DNA of 64,000 nucleotides. Source: JAHFUI01 sp039931615 (GTDB taxonomy: Bacteria > Acidobacteriota > Vicinamibacteria > Vicinamibacterales > CAVVIG01). Under the pieces are notes generated by a model that saw only the letters and a list, made by a program, of their open reading frames with translations, was not told the origin of the DNA and made no database searches. Position numbers and translations under genes: made by a program. The first letter of the stretch is position 1. Each line of letters starts with the position of its first letter. Location: NCBI GenBank assembly GCA_039931615.1, contig JBDTRR010000022.1, forward strand, positions 15,733 to 79,732, in the 5' to 3' direction. Shown piece after piece: positions 45,330 to 53,947 of this stretch.

Positions 45330-45978
45330 CGGCCGGCCGGCGGCCACCGCGCCGGTCGGGGCCGCCGAGGGGCGCGGCCTGCTGTTCATCGTCTCGGCGC
45401 CATCCGGCGCCGGCAAGACGACCCTGGTCGAGCGGCTGGTCGAGCAGGTGCCGGGCCTGCAGATGTCGCGATCGTACACGTCGCGCGCCGCTCGTGAGGG
45501 CGAGCACGACGGCGTGGATTATAATTTTGTGACCCGGCCGCAATTCGAGGAGATGATCGCCGCCGACCGGTTTCTCGAGTGGGCCGACGTCTTCGGCAAC
45601 CTCTACGGCACGAGCTGGGCCGACACCGAGCGGATTCTCGAATCCGGCCACAACCTGGTCCTGGTCATCGACGTGCAGGGAGCTCGGAAAGTGCGGCGGC
45701 GCGGCATCGAGACGACCGCGGTGTTCGTCATGCCGCCGTCGTTCCAGGTCCTCGAACAGCGGCTGCGCGGCCGCAGCAAGGACAGCGAGGCCGCCATCCA
45801 ACGGCGGCTCCAGGTCGCCCGGGATGAGGTCGCCGCCTTCGCCGAGTACGATTTCGTCGTCATCAACGACGAGTTGACGGCGGCAGTCGATCGGCTGCGC
45901 AGCATCGTCGTCGCCGAACGGGTACGGCTCAGGTCGATGCGGCCGTTCGCCCAGGTGGTGGTCGAAACGTTTCATTGA
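45319..45978 (+). CDS. gmk: guanylate kinase
   Basis: A 219-residue enzyme that phosphorylates GMP to GDP. The P-loop is SAPSGAGKTTLVERL, the GMP-binding segment SRSYTSRAAREGEHDGVDY, and LVIDVQGARKVRRRG follows. The first 20 residues are an extra Ala/Gly-rich stretch before the catalytic core. The gene overlaps yicC by 11 bases and lies 34 bases upstream of rpoZ, so they are one operon. Confidence 0.95.
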   Translation: MSNSGRPAATAPVGAAEGRGLLFIVSAPSGAGKTTLVERLVEQVPGLQMSRSYTSRAAREGEHDGVDYNFVTRPQFEEMIAADRFLEWADVFGNLYGTSWADTERILESGHNLVLVIDVQGARKVRRRGIETTAVFVMPPSFQVLEQRLRGRSKDSEAAIQRRLQVARDEVAAFAEYDFVVINDELTAAVDRLRSIVVAERVRLRSMRPFAQVVVETFH

Positions 45979-46012
45979 GCAGCCGGCGGGAACCGTCGGC
46001 AAAAGGGCGCAG

Positions 46013-46216
46013 ATGATCGACAGGAGCAAGTTGCCGAATTCGTTCGAGTTCGTGGTCACCGCCGGGGCCCGCGCCCGGCAGCTGATGGCTGGATCGATTC
46101 CCAGGGTCGTTGTCGGCGAGCACAAGAAGACCACCGTCGCCCAGCAGGAGGTCGTGACCAGGGTCGTCGAAAAGCTGGAGAACGTGAATCTGAAGGAGAA
46201 GCCCGCGAGTGAGTGA
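46013..46216 (+). CDS. rpoZ: RNA polymerase omega subunit
   Basis: A 67-residue omega subunit: MIDRSKLPNSFEFVVTAGAR, ARQLMAGSIPRVVVGEHKK and TTVAQQEVVTRVV match the family (R-A-R-Q-L layout and the short C-terminal helix). It helps RNA polymerase beta-prime to fold. AAGGG precedes the ATG. It is the third gene in the yicC-gmk-rpoZ-coaBC operon. Confidence 0.93.
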   Translation: MIDRSKLPNSFEFVVTAGARARQLMAGSIPRVVVGEHKKTTVAQQEVVTRVVEKLENVNLKEKPASE

Positions 46217-46267
46217 CGCCGTCACGACAGGACGAGCGGGCCCGGTCAGCCACTCGCCGGCGTCGAC

Positions 46268-47494
46268 ATGCTGATCGCGCTCGGTGTGGCCGGCGGGATC
46301 GGCGCCTACAAGGCGGTCGAGGTCGCGCGTGGCCTGCAGAAGCGCGGCCACGAGGTCGTCGCGGTGATGACCGCCAATGCGACCCGGTTTGTCGGCCCCC
46401 TCACCTTCGAGGCGATCACGCGCCGCCGCGTCATCACGGATCAGTTCGACATGGGCGCGAATGCGGATATCGAGCACATCGCGCTGGCCTCGACGATCGA
46501 TCTGCTCCTGGTCGCACCGGCGACGGCGAACATCCTGGGCAAGTTCGCCAATGGCGTCGCCGACGATTTCCTGTCGACGCTCTATATCTCGACCCGAGCG
46601 CCGGTCCTGGTCGCCCCGGCGATGAACACGCAGATGTTCGCACACGAGGCCGTCCGGGCGAACCTGGATGCGCTGGCGGCGCGGGGCGTGCGCTTCGTCG
46701 AGCCGGGAGAGGGTTACCTCGCGTGCGGCTGGATCGGCAAGGGCCGGCTGGCCGAGGTCGACGAGATCGTCGCCGCCGCCGAAGCGGTGCTGAGGCCGGC
46801 CGGGCCGCTCCAGGGCCAGCGGGTCCTGGTCACCGCGGGGCCGACCTACGAGAATTTCGATCCGGTCCGGTATCTCGGCAATCGATCGAGCGGCCGGATG
46901 GGGTTCGCGATTGCCGGCGAGGCGGCGCGGCGCGGCGCGGAGGTCACGCTGATCGCGGGGCCGACGGCAATCGATCCACCGCCGGTCAACGAAGTTGTGC
47001 GGGTCCGGAGCGCGGCTCAGATGCATGCCGCTGTCCTCGAACGCTCAGATCGGATGCACGTCGTCGTCATGGCGGCGGCGGTAGCGGACTACACACCCTC
47101 CGAACCGGCGGCCCAGAAAGTGGCAAAGGGCGGCGATCTCCTGACGGTCGTGTTGAAGCGAACGCCGGATATCCTGGCTGAACTGGGCCGGCGGCGGACC
47201 GCCGCCGGGACGGGTCCGATTCTTGTCGGCTTCGCCGCGGAGACAGAGCGGGTCGTGGCGAGCGCGTCCGCCAAGCGCGAAGCGAAGCAGGTCGATCTGA
47301 TCGTCGCCAACGACGTCTCGCGCACCGATGCGGGTTTTGAGGTCGAGACCAACGAGGTCACCATCGTCGGTGCGGACGGGACGGACGCGCTGCCGCTGCA
47401 GAGCAAGTCGCGGGTGGCGGGCGCGATTCTGGATCGCGTGGAACGTCTGATCACCGTCCGCCTGAACGCGAAGACGACATCGGGACTCAGGTAA
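46268..47494 (+). CDS. coaBC: bifunctional phosphopantothenoylcysteine decarboxylase/synthetase
   Basis: A 408-residue coenzyme A enzyme. The N-terminal CoaC part has GVAGGIGAYKAVEV, then the FMN-site segment VAPATANILGKFANG, PAMNTQMF and EPGEGYLACGWIGKGRL. The C-terminal CoaB part opens VLVTAGPTYENFDPVRYLGN and continues VVMAAAVADYTPSEPA. CoaB joins cysteine to phosphopantothenate and CoaC decarboxylates the product. The order after rpoZ is the usual one in bacteria. Confidence 0.96.
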   Translation: MLIALGVAGGIGAYKAVEVARGLQKRGHEVVAVMTANATRFVGPLTFEAITRRRVITDQFDMGANADIEHIALASTIDLLLVAPATANILGKFANGVADDFLSTLYISTRAPVLVAPAMNTQMFAHEAVRANLDALAARGVRFVEPGEGYLACGWIGKGRLAEVDEIVAAAEAVLRPAGPLQGQRVLVTAGPTYENFDPVRYLGNRSSGRMGFAIAGEAARRGAEVTLIAGPTAIDPPPVNEVVRVRSAAQMHAAVLERSDRMHVVVMAAAVADYTPSEPAAQKVAKGGDLLTVVLKRTPDILAELGRRRTAAGTGPILVGFAAETERVVASASAKREAKQVDLIVANDVSRTDAGFEVETNEVTIVGADGTDALPLQSKSRVAGAILDRVERLITVRLNAKTTSGLR

Positions 47495-47550
47495 CATCCG
47501 CTGCCGACCGATTGCGCGCAGCGCGCCAGACGATTCTCTTCAAACGGGCG

Positions 47551-47568
47551 ATCCGGCTTCAGCCGGAT
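47551..47568. repeat. palindromic hairpin of the 23605 repeat family
   Basis: ATCCGGCT (47551) and AGCCGGAT (47561) form one inner hairpin of the composite element, without the CGTACGTGG ends. Confidence 0.6.
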
Positions 47569-47589
47569 GCCGCGGGTGAAACGTAACGC

Positions 47590-48324
47590 ATGGATCGCGA
47601 TCAACTCATCGAACATCTGACCTTCGCCAAAGAGCTCGGTGTCTCTGGCGTGAGCCGCGATCCGGCCTGGCGCCGACGCCAGGAAAAGACTCCCGACCCC
47701 TTTTCCGGGCAAGAATTCCCGCCAGTTCCGCTGATTCCGGCGGCCGAGGCGGCCGCGAAAAAGACTCCCGACCCCTTTTCGCTGCTGACGGAAGTCCGCG
47801 ATGACATCGGCGACTGCACCCGGTGCAAACTGCACCTCGGCCGCCGGCAGATCGTCTACGGCGCCGGCAACCCCAACGCCGACCTGATGTTCGTCGGCGA
47901 AGCGCCGGGCGCGGACGAGGACGCTCAGGGCGTCCCGTTCGTCGGCCGGGCCGGCCAGCTGCTGACCAAGATCATCGAGGCGATCGGCTTCTCGCGCGAT
48001 GATGTCTACATCGCCAACGTCATCAAGTGCCGCCCGCCCCAGAACCGGAACCCGGAGCCGGATGAGGTGGCGACCTGCGAACCGTTCCTGTTTCGTCAGG
48101 TCGACATCATCAAGCCGAAGGTGATCGTCGCGCTCGGGACCTTCGCGGCGCGGACGCTGGTGCGCTCCCTCGACCCCATCTCACGAATGCGCGGTCGCGT
48201 CTTCGAGTACCGGGGCGCCAGGCTCATTCCGACATTCCATCCCGCCTATCTGCTGCGAAACCCGGCCTCGAAGCGGGAGGTGTGGGAGGACATGAAGATG
48301 GCTCGAGAGCTTCTCAATACCTGA
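47590..48324 (+). CDS. family 4 uracil-DNA glycosylase with repeat-encoded N-terminal linker
   Basis: A 244-residue uracil-DNA glycosylase of the thermophilic-type family 4, which carries a 4Fe-4S cluster. The cluster cysteines are in CTRCKLH and in VIKCRPPQNRNP with DEVATCEPF. Motif A is FVGEAPGADEDAQG and the late catalytic region is PTFHPAYLLRNP. It removes uracil from DNA. An unusual N-terminal extension of about 65 residues contains KTPDPFS twice, encoded by a direct repeat of intergenic type (47683-47780). The ATG at 47590 has no strong ribosome site. The gene sits between coaBC and priA, an insertion into the usual neighbourhood. Confidence 0.92.
   Translation: MDRDQLIEHLTFAKELGVSGVSRDPAWRRRQEKTPDPFSGQEFPPVPLIPAAEAAAKKTPDPFSLLTEVRDDIGDCTRCKLHLGRRQIVYGAGNPNADLMFVGEAPGADEDAQGVPFVGRAGQLLTKIIEAIGFSRDDVYIANVIKCRPPQNRNPEPDEVATCEPFLFRQVDIIKPKVIVALGTFAARTLVRSLDPISRMRGRVFEYRGARLIPTFHPAYLLRNPASKREVWEDMKMARELLNT
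47683..47780 (+). repeat. direct repeat AAAAGACTCCCGACCCCTTTTC read in frame, two copies
   Basis: The 22-base sequence AAAAGACTCCCGACCCCTTT plus TC occurs at 47684-47705 and again at 47759-47780, a spacing of exactly 25 codons. The unit is itself nearly palindromic at its ends (AAAAG and CTTTT). It encodes KTPDPFS each time in the uracil-DNA glycosylase. Confidence 0.9.
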
Positions 48325-48360
48325 ACTTCCCCCGCTCTACTTCTGCCTTCTGACTTTTCC

Positions 48361-50601
48361 TTGCTGATCCAAGTCGCCGTCCCTGTCCCCACGCTCGACC
48401 TCCTGACGTATCTCGTGCCGGCCGGCAGCGCGGCGCCGGTCGTCGGTGCCCGCGTTGTCGTGCCGCTCGGTTCGCGCGTCGTCACCGGCGTCATCGTCGA
48501 GGTTGGCGTGTCCGCGGCGGGTGTCGGCGAAGCGGATGTCAAGCCGATCCGTGAACTGCTCGACGCGCAGGCTTACATCCCGCCGACCGTCGTCGCGCTG
48601 GCCCGCTGGACCGCAGAGTACTACGCGGCCGGCGCGGGGGAGACGATCACGGCCGTGCTGCCGCCCATGGCGCGCGGCGAGCGCGCCAGCGGGCACAAGA
48701 CGATCCGGGTCGCGGCGATTACGGCAGCGGGGCTCGAGCTGATCGCCGCAGGCGCGGCAGGGGAGCCGGGCGAACCGACCCGCACCCAGCGTCGGGCGCT
48801 CGAACTGCTGGCCGGCACGCCGCACGGGATCGCCACACCGCAACTCTCGGCGCAGCGGATCGGGTCGGACGTCGTCGCCCGCCTCGCCGCGCGCGGCCTG
48901 GTCAGCGTCCGCCACGATCGGGTCGACCGGGATCCGTTCAACGCCGCGTCCTTCGAGGCGTCGCCCAGCGAGCCGGGGCGGCGGCTGACCGCGGAACAGG
49001 CGGCGGCCCTGGATCGCCTGCGCCGGCTCGCCGACGACCAGGTGTTTCGCGTCGCGCTGCTGCACGGGGTGACGGGAAGCGGCAAGACCGAGATTTACAT
49101 CCGGCTCTCGGCTGCCGTTCGCGATGCCGGGCGGCGGGTGCTGATGCTGGTGCCGGAGATCGCCCTCACTCCCGCCGCCGCCTCTCTCTTCCGCCAGGCG
49201 TTCGGGGCGGAGGTGGCGATCCTGCACAGCGGCCTGTCGGACGGGGAACGGCACGACGAGTGGCAGCGGATCCGACGCGGCGAAGTGCACGTCGTGATCG
49301 GGACGCGATCGGCTGTCTTCGCGCCGCTCGATCGCGTCGGCCTGATTGTGGTCGACGAGGAGCACGACGGCTCCTATAAGCAGGAGGAGAGCCCGCGCTA
49401 CCACGGCCGTGACGTGGCCATCGTCCGCGCACAGCGGGAGCAGGCGCTGGTCGTGCTCGCGTCGGCGACGCCGTCGCTGGAGACCTATCACAACGCGATG
49501 GCCGGCCGGTACGAGCGGATTGTGCTCGAGCGGCGCGTCCACGACCGGCCGCTGCCGGCGGTGACGGTCGTCGACATGCGGGAGGAATACGCGGCGGCCG
49601 GGCCGGACGTGGTGCTCAGCCGGGCGCTGACGGAGGCGATTGGCGGCCGCGTCGCGCGCAACGAGCAGGCGCTGGTCCTGCTGAACCGCCGCGGCTTCGC
49701 GACGGCGGTGTTCTGCCGGCAGTGTGCCGGTACGCTGGACTGTCCCAACTGCAGCGTGTCGCTGGTCGTTCACGGCGAGGGCCCGGCGCGCCGGACCCGC
49801 TGTCACTACTGCAACTACTCGATCCGCGTGCCGGCGCGCTGCCCGCTCTGTGCCGGCCCGTATCTCGAGCAGACCGGCTTCGGGACCGAGCGTGTCGAGG
49901 CCGAAATCCGCCGCGCCTGGCCCGGCGCGCGCGTCGCCAGGCTCGACCGCGATTCGGTCCGCCGCAAGGGCGCCCTTGCCGCGTTGCTGACGCAGTTCCG
50001 CCGCGGCGAGATCGACGTGCTGGTCGGTACGCAGATGATCGCGAAGGGCCACGATTTTCCGCGCGTCACGCTGGTCGGCGTCGTTTCGGCGGACGTTGGA
50101 CTGGGAATGGCTGATTTCCGCGCCTCGGAGCGCACGTTCCAGCTGCTGACCCAGGTCGCCGGCCGCGCCGGCCGGGGCGAGCAGGCCGGCGAGGCGATCA
50201 TCCAGACGCTGTATCCGGACCACTACAGCATTCAGCTGGCATGCAAACAGGACTACGTCGCGTTCTACGATCGGGAGCTGGAGTTCCGGCGGAGAATGCG
50301 CTATCCGCCGCTCGTCGCCATCATCAACACCATCGTCCGCGGCCGGACGTTTGCCGGCGCGATGGACGATGCGGCGGATATCGTGCAGCGGCTGCGCGAC
50401 GACGCCGATCGGCACGGCCTGCGGATCCTGGGACCGGCCCCGGCGCCGCTCGGCAAGCTGCGCGGCGAGTATCGAGCGCAGCTGCTGCTGAAGGGGTCGA
50501 ACCGCCGGCGGCTCCGCGAGGTGCTGCAGGCCGCCCTCGCCGGGCGCCCGGATATTCAACGCCGGGTGGTGGTCGACGTCGATCCGATGTCGGTCTTGTG
50601 A
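48361..50601 (+). CDS. priA: primosomal protein N-prime (replication restart helicase PriA)
   Basis: A 746-residue helicase that reloads the replisome at collapsed forks. The helicase has GVTGSGKTEIYIRLS (Walker A), VDEEHDGSYKQEESPRYHGRD (DEEH box) and LLNRRGFATAV. Zinc is bound by the cysteine array CRQCAGTLDCPNC and CHYCNYSIRVPARCPLCAG. GTQMIAKGHDFPRVTLVGV and LLTQVAGRAGRGEQAGEA are helicase motifs V and VI. The start is TTG at 48361, as no ATG is near; the preceding 36 bases are CT-rich. Confidence 0.95.
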   Translation: MLIQVAVPVPTLDLLTYLVPAGSAAPVVGARVVVPLGSRVVTGVIVEVGVSAAGVGEADVKPIRELLDAQAYIPPTVVALARWTAEYYAAGAGETITAVLPPMARGERASGHKTIRVAAITAAGLELIAAGAAGEPGEPTRTQRRALELLAGTPHGIATPQLSAQRIGSDVVARLAARGLVSVRHDRVDRDPFNAASFEASPSEPGRRLTAEQAAALDRLRRLADDQVFRVALLHGVTGSGKTEIYIRLSAAVRDAGRRVLMLVPEIALTPAAASLFRQAFGAEVAILHSGLSDGERHDEWQRIRRGEVHVVIGTRSAVFAPLDRVGLIVVDEEHDGSYKQEESPRYHGRDVAIVRAQREQALVVLASATPSLETYHNAMAGRYERIVLERRVHDRPLPAVTVVDMREEYAAAGPDVVLSRALTEAIGGRVARNEQALVLLNRRGFATAVFCRQCAGTLDCPNCSVSLVVHGEGPARRTRCHYCNYSIRVPARCPLCAGPYLEQTGFGTERVEAEIRRAWPGARVARLDRDSVRRKGALAALLTQFRRGEIDVLVGTQMIAKGHDFPRVTLVGVVSADVGLGMADFRASERTFQLLTQVAGRAGRGEQAGEAIIQTLYPDHYSIQLACKQDYVAFYDRELEFRRRMRYPPLVAIINTIVRGRTFAGAMDDAADIVQRLRDDADRHGLRILGPAPAPLGKLRGEYRAQLLLKGSNRRRLREVLQAALAGRPDIQRRVVVDVDPMSVL

Positions 50602-50632
50602 AAAAGGGGCGCCAGCGTCTTCTTCCCGCCGC

Positions 50633-51538
50633 TCAGGATCCGAGCAGCCGCTCGATCGGCGCCGGCGTGAAACAGAGCGCAAAGATGAGAGCGGCGATGA
50701 CGGCCAGGATCAGCCGGGTGCGATCCAGCGGGATGTGTTCGTCGACGGTCCGCGGATGGCGCAGGCCGAAGGTCGCCAGCATGACGATCATCAAGGCCGT
50801 CCAGACGATCCAGCTCGCGGATCGGAACGCCAGGGCGATCGCCACGCCGATGGTCGTGACGGTGACGTAGGTGGACCGGCGGCCGAGGACCGCATAGGAA
50901 ATGTGGCCGCCGTCGAGCTGTCCGATCGGAAACAGGTTGAGGGCGGTCGCCAGCAGACCGAACCAGGCGGCGAAGCCGATCGGGTGCAGAAGAAGCGTCT
51001 GGCTGTCTGGGATCGGCCCCCACAGCACCCGCGAGGCGAGTTGAACCAGCAGCGGCTCGCCCAGCCACAGCTGGCCTTCCTCCGGTCCGATCGGTGCCAC
51101 GGTCGACAGGGCGACGCCGAAAAAGAGCGCCGGTACCGCGACCAGGAACCCGGCAATCGGTCCGGCGATGCCAATGTCGAACAGCATCCGCTTGCTCGGA
51201 ATCGGCTCGCGGATGCGGATGAAGGCGCCGAGCGTGCCGGTTAGCGGTGTCGGCAGCGGGAGAAAGTATGGCAGGCTGGCATCGACGTCATAATAGCGGC
51301 AGGCGAAGTAGTGTCCGAACTCGTGAGAGCCGAGGATGGCCAGGATGGTGACGCTGTAAGCCCAGCCGCCGACCAGCCACGTGGTGCCGACCGTGAGCAG
51401 GAAGAGCAGGATGTGGAGCCAGACGCGATCCCGGAACTTGGGCCGGTCCAGCCACACATATTCCGGTGGCGGCGAGCCCTCAGTGCCAAGGTCTGCGACC
51501 CGTGGCGAAAGGGAGTTGTCGAACGGCGCGGAATCCAA
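50633..51538 (-). CDS. M50-family (site-2-type) membrane metalloprotease
   Basis: A 301-residue membrane protein with about seven helices. The zinc motif HEFGH lies in ILGSHEFGHYFACRYY and the second site NLFPIGQLDGGH near residue 210, the arrangement of site-2 proteases. There is no PDZ domain. Such proteases cut membrane-embedded regulators. The start appears to be TTG at 51538, one base after the HU stop; a later start would lose the Pro-rich N-terminus but leave the core intact. It is probably co-transcribed with the HU gene upstream. Confidence 0.87.
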   Translation of the reverse strand: MDSAPFDNSLSPRVADLGTEGSPPPEYVWLDRPKFRDRVWLHILLFLLTVGTTWLVGGWAYSVTILAILGSHEFGHYFACRYYDVDASLPYFLPLPTPLTGTLGAFIRIREPIPSKRMLFDIGIAGPIAGFLVAVPALFFGVALSTVAPIGPEEGQLWLGEPLLVQLASRVLWGPIPDSQTLLLHPIGFAAWFGLLATALNLFPIGQLDGGHISYAVLGRRSTYVTVTTIGVAIALAFRSASWIVWTALMIVMLATFGLRHPRTVDEHIPLDRTRLILAVIAALIFALCFTPAPIERLLGS

Positions 51539-51539
51539 C

Positions 51540-51809
51540 TTACCCGATATTCTGCAGATCTTTGCCGGGTTTGAACCGGATGGTCCGCCCCGGCGGGATT
51601 CGCACTTCCTTGCCGGTGCGCGGGTTCCGCCCGATGCCGCGCTTGCGCGGCTTCACCTGGAAGACCCCGAACCCGCGCAGCTCGATCCGCTCGCCGCGCT
51701 GCATGGAGGTCCGCATCGCGTCGAACACCGCGTCGACGGCCACTTCGGCTTTCACCTTGGTGATGTCGGCACTCTTCGACACTTCGTTGACGATGTCGAC
51801 CTTGATCAT
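51540..51809 (-). CDS. HU-family DNA-binding protein
   Basis: An 89-residue histone-like protein: MIKVDIVNEVSKSADITK, then ERIELRGFGVFQVKPRKRGI and GRNPRTGKEVRIPPGRTIRF, the family signature. It bends DNA as a dimer. The start at ATG 51809 has AGGAGA upstream and is fixed by the family pattern; the ORF runs further but that part is not protein-like. A textbook promoter lies 30 bases upstream. Confidence 0.93.
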   Translation of the reverse strand: MIKVDIVNEVSKSADITKVKAEVAVDAVFDAMRTSMQRGERIELRGFGVFQVKPRKRGIGRNPRTGKEVRIPPGRTIRFKPGKDLQNIG

Positions 51810-51837
51810 GCCTAGGGTCTCCTGAAAACTTGTAACT

Positions 51838-51866
51838 ACTATAGATACTTGCACTTACGCTGTCAA
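51838..51866 (-). promoter_or_regulatory. consensus sigma70 promoter of the HU gene
   Basis: On the minus strand, TTGACA (51861-51866) and TATAGT (51838-51843) are separated by exactly 17 bases. It is the best -35/-10 pair in the window. Confidence 0.8.
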
Positions 51867-51882
51867 GAAAAAGGCTAAAGTA

Positions 51883-53268
51883 TTGCGAAAAGCGCCCGTG
51901 GTCGTGCTGGTTGGACGTCCCAATGTCGGGAAGTCGACCCTCTTCAACCGGATGACCGGCTCCCGCCGGGCGATCGTCGCCCCGATCGCGGGAACGACCC
52001 GTGACGCCCTGGCGCGCCCGGCAGAGTGGCGCGGGATGCCCTTCGAGCTGGTCGACACGGGCGGCCTGTATGGCGCCAGCGAGGATCCGCTGCACAAGCT
52101 GGTCGTGATCCACGGATCCCGGGCGATTGCCGCTGCCGACCTGCTGGTGATGCTGGTTGATGGGCGCGAGGGACTGGTCTCGGGCGACGAAACCATTGCC
52201 CGCGAACTGCGCGAGGCTGACCGGCCCGTGATCCTGGCGATCAACAAGAGCGACGACAAGCGGTCGCGCGACGCGACCATGGACTTCTTTCGCCTCGGCT
52301 TCGAGCCGGTGGTGGAGATCTCCGCCGAGCATGGCCATGGCGTCGCCGACCTGCTGGACGAAATCATCCAGACCCTCAAGGCGAAGGGATTGGGGCGTGT
52401 CGCCGGCTCGGAAGATCTCGAGGCTGAGGACGACGGGGCGCCCGGGGCCCAGGCACTGCCGTTGGAGGAAACCACGGTCGCCATCGTCGGCCGTCCCAAT
52501 GTCGGCAAGTCGTCGCTCGTCAACCGCCTCCTCAGCGACGAGCGGATGCTGGTGAGCGAGATGCCTGGGACCACCCGCGACGCCGTCGATTCCCCGTTGA
52601 CCTGGCACCGCCGGCATTTTCGCATCGTCGACACCGCCGGCATGCGGAAGACGGGCCGCGTCAAGACCGGCGGTGCGGTGGAACTGGTGAGCGTGCTGGG
52701 CGCCAAGCGCGCCATCGCCGATGCCGACGTCGTGGCGCTGGTCGTCGACGCAAGCCAGGCGATCGCCGATCAGGACGCCGCGATCGGTGGTGAAGCCGAC
52801 CGCGCCGGCCGCGGCATCATCATCATCGCCAACAAGTGGGATCTGGTGAAGGACCGCGGCCACAAGTTCGTCGAGCTGTTCGACGACGAGGTCCGGCGCC
52901 GGATGAAGTTCCTCGAGTACGCGCCGATCCTGCACATTTCGGCCCTGACCGGCGAGCGCGCGCCGCGCGTGCTCGAAACCATCGACAAGGTCGCGGCGTC
53001 ACGCCGCAAGCGCGTCTCGACGCCGGCCCTGAACAAGTTCATCGAGACCGTCACCGCGGTCAACCCGCCCGTCAGTCCCGGGCGCAAGCACGTGCGGATC
53101 ATGTATGCGGCGCAGATCGGGGTGGCGCCGCCCTCGTTCGTGTTCTTCACCAATGTCGCGACGACGTTTCATTTCTCCTACGAGCGGTTTCTCGTGAACC
53201 AGTTGCGCGAACATTTCGAGTTCTACGGCACCCCGGTCCGGATCCAGGTGCGCCGGCGCAAGAACTAG
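51883..53268 (+). CDS. der: ribosome biogenesis GTPase Der
   Basis: A 461-residue protein with two G domains in tandem and a C-terminal KH-like domain. G1 motifs are GRPNVGKSTLFN and GRPNVGKSSLVN, G3 motifs are DTGGL and DTAGM, and G4 motifs are NKSD and NKWD. Der is essential for 50S assembly. The start is TTG at 51883 (MRKAPVVVLVG), matching the usual opening; the next option is GTG at 51898. It is divergent from the HU gene. Confidence 0.95.
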   Translation: MRKAPVVVLVGRPNVGKSTLFNRMTGSRRAIVAPIAGTTRDALARPAEWRGMPFELVDTGGLYGASEDPLHKLVVIHGSRAIAAADLLVMLVDGREGLVSGDETIARELREADRPVILAINKSDDKRSRDATMDFFRLGFEPVVEISAEHGHGVADLLDEIIQTLKAKGLGRVAGSEDLEAEDDGAPGAQALPLEETTVAIVGRPNVGKSSLVNRLLSDERMLVSEMPGTTRDAVDSPLTWHRRHFRIVDTAGMRKTGRVKTGGAVELVSVLGAKRAIADADVVALVVDASQAIADQDAAIGGEADRAGRGIIIIANKWDLVKDRGHKFVELFDDEVRRRMKFLEYAPILHISALTGERAPRVLETIDKVAASRRKRVSTPALNKFIETVTAVNPPVSPGRKHVRIMYAAQIGVAPPSFVFFTNVATTFHFSYERFLVNQLREHFEFYGTPVRIQVRRRKN

Positions 53269-53286
53269 CCCGCGACCCGGTTCGGC

Positions 53287-53292
53287 TATACT
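53287..53292 (+). promoter_or_regulatory. -10 hexamer of the MerR gene, possible leaderless start
   Basis: TATACT ends seven bases before the GTG start of the MerR gene, so transcription would begin at or near the start codon. No good -35 is visible. Confidence 0.35.
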
Positions 53293-53299
53293 TTGCGGC

Positions 53300-53737
53300 G
53301 TGGCCGAATCCTCGGGTCAGGTCGAGATCCCGAAGCGCGCCCTGTTCAAGGCGGCCGAAGTCTGCGAGCTCGTTCACGTCCAGCCCTACGTGCTGCGGTC
53401 GTGGGAGAGTGAGTTCCCGAAACTTGGCGTCGCCAGGGCGGCCGGCGGGACGCGCGTCTACCGGCGAAGCGATGTCGAGCAGGTCCTGAGGATCAAGCAC
53501 CTGCTGCTGGTAGAAGGATTGACGTTGGCCGGCGCGCGGCGCCGGATCGAGGAAGAAAGCGGCCCGGTGGCTGCCGACGCGCCGCTCGACGAACTGTTCG
53601 GCGAGAACGCGCGCGACCGGCTCACCGAGGTCAAGCGCGGGCTGCGGGCGATTCTCGAGCTGCTGGCCGGGAAATCCGCCGACAGCACCGACCTGCACCA
53701 GGACCGTCCAGCACCGCGGCGGAAGCGATCGGCGTAG
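53300..53737 (+). CDS. MerR-family transcriptional regulator
   Basis: A 145-residue regulator. The N-terminal winged helix reads LFKAAEVCELVHVQPYVLRS, WESEFPKLGVARAAGGTRVY and YRRSDVEQVLRIKHLLLVEG, the MerR pattern. The C-terminal part (about residues 80-145) is an acidic helix and a charged tail without ligand-binding cysteines, so no metal or drug effector is indicated. It follows der by about 30 bases. The start is GTG. Confidence 0.9.
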   Translation: MAESSGQVEIPKRALFKAAEVCELVHVQPYVLRSWESEFPKLGVARAAGGTRVYRRSDVEQVLRIKHLLLVEGLTLAGARRRIEEESGPVAADAPLDELFGENARDRLTEVKRGLRAILELLAGKSADSTDLHQDRPAPRRKRSA

Positions 53738-53789
53738 GACGTATCCCCGTGTCGCGGCGGAAACTCCGGTCGGAGTACAATTCACCCTT

Positions 53790-53867
53790 CGGGACGTAGC
53801 GTAGCCTGGTTATCGCGCCTGACTGGGGGTCAGGAGATCGGCGGTTCGAATCCGCCCGTCCCGACCA
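53790..53867 (+). tRNA. tRNA-Pro, anticodon GGG
   Basis: The acceptor stem CGGGACG (53790) pairs with CGTCCCG (53857) and CCA is encoded. The anticodon arm is CCTGA, loop CTGGGGG, TCAGG, giving anticodon GGG. GGTTCGAATCC is the T arm. TACAAT at 53776 may be its -10. Confidence 0.95.
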
Positions 53868-53947
53868 GTTCTTCCCCCACTGCCATCTTCTGCATCCGCG
53901 GGCAGTGATCCGCGACGCACCTCCAGACTACGGTGTAACATTCGCGG

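Noticed and set aside
48337..50682. 781-residue minus-strand ORF
   Set aside because: Antisense to priA, which is confirmed by helicase and zinc motifs.
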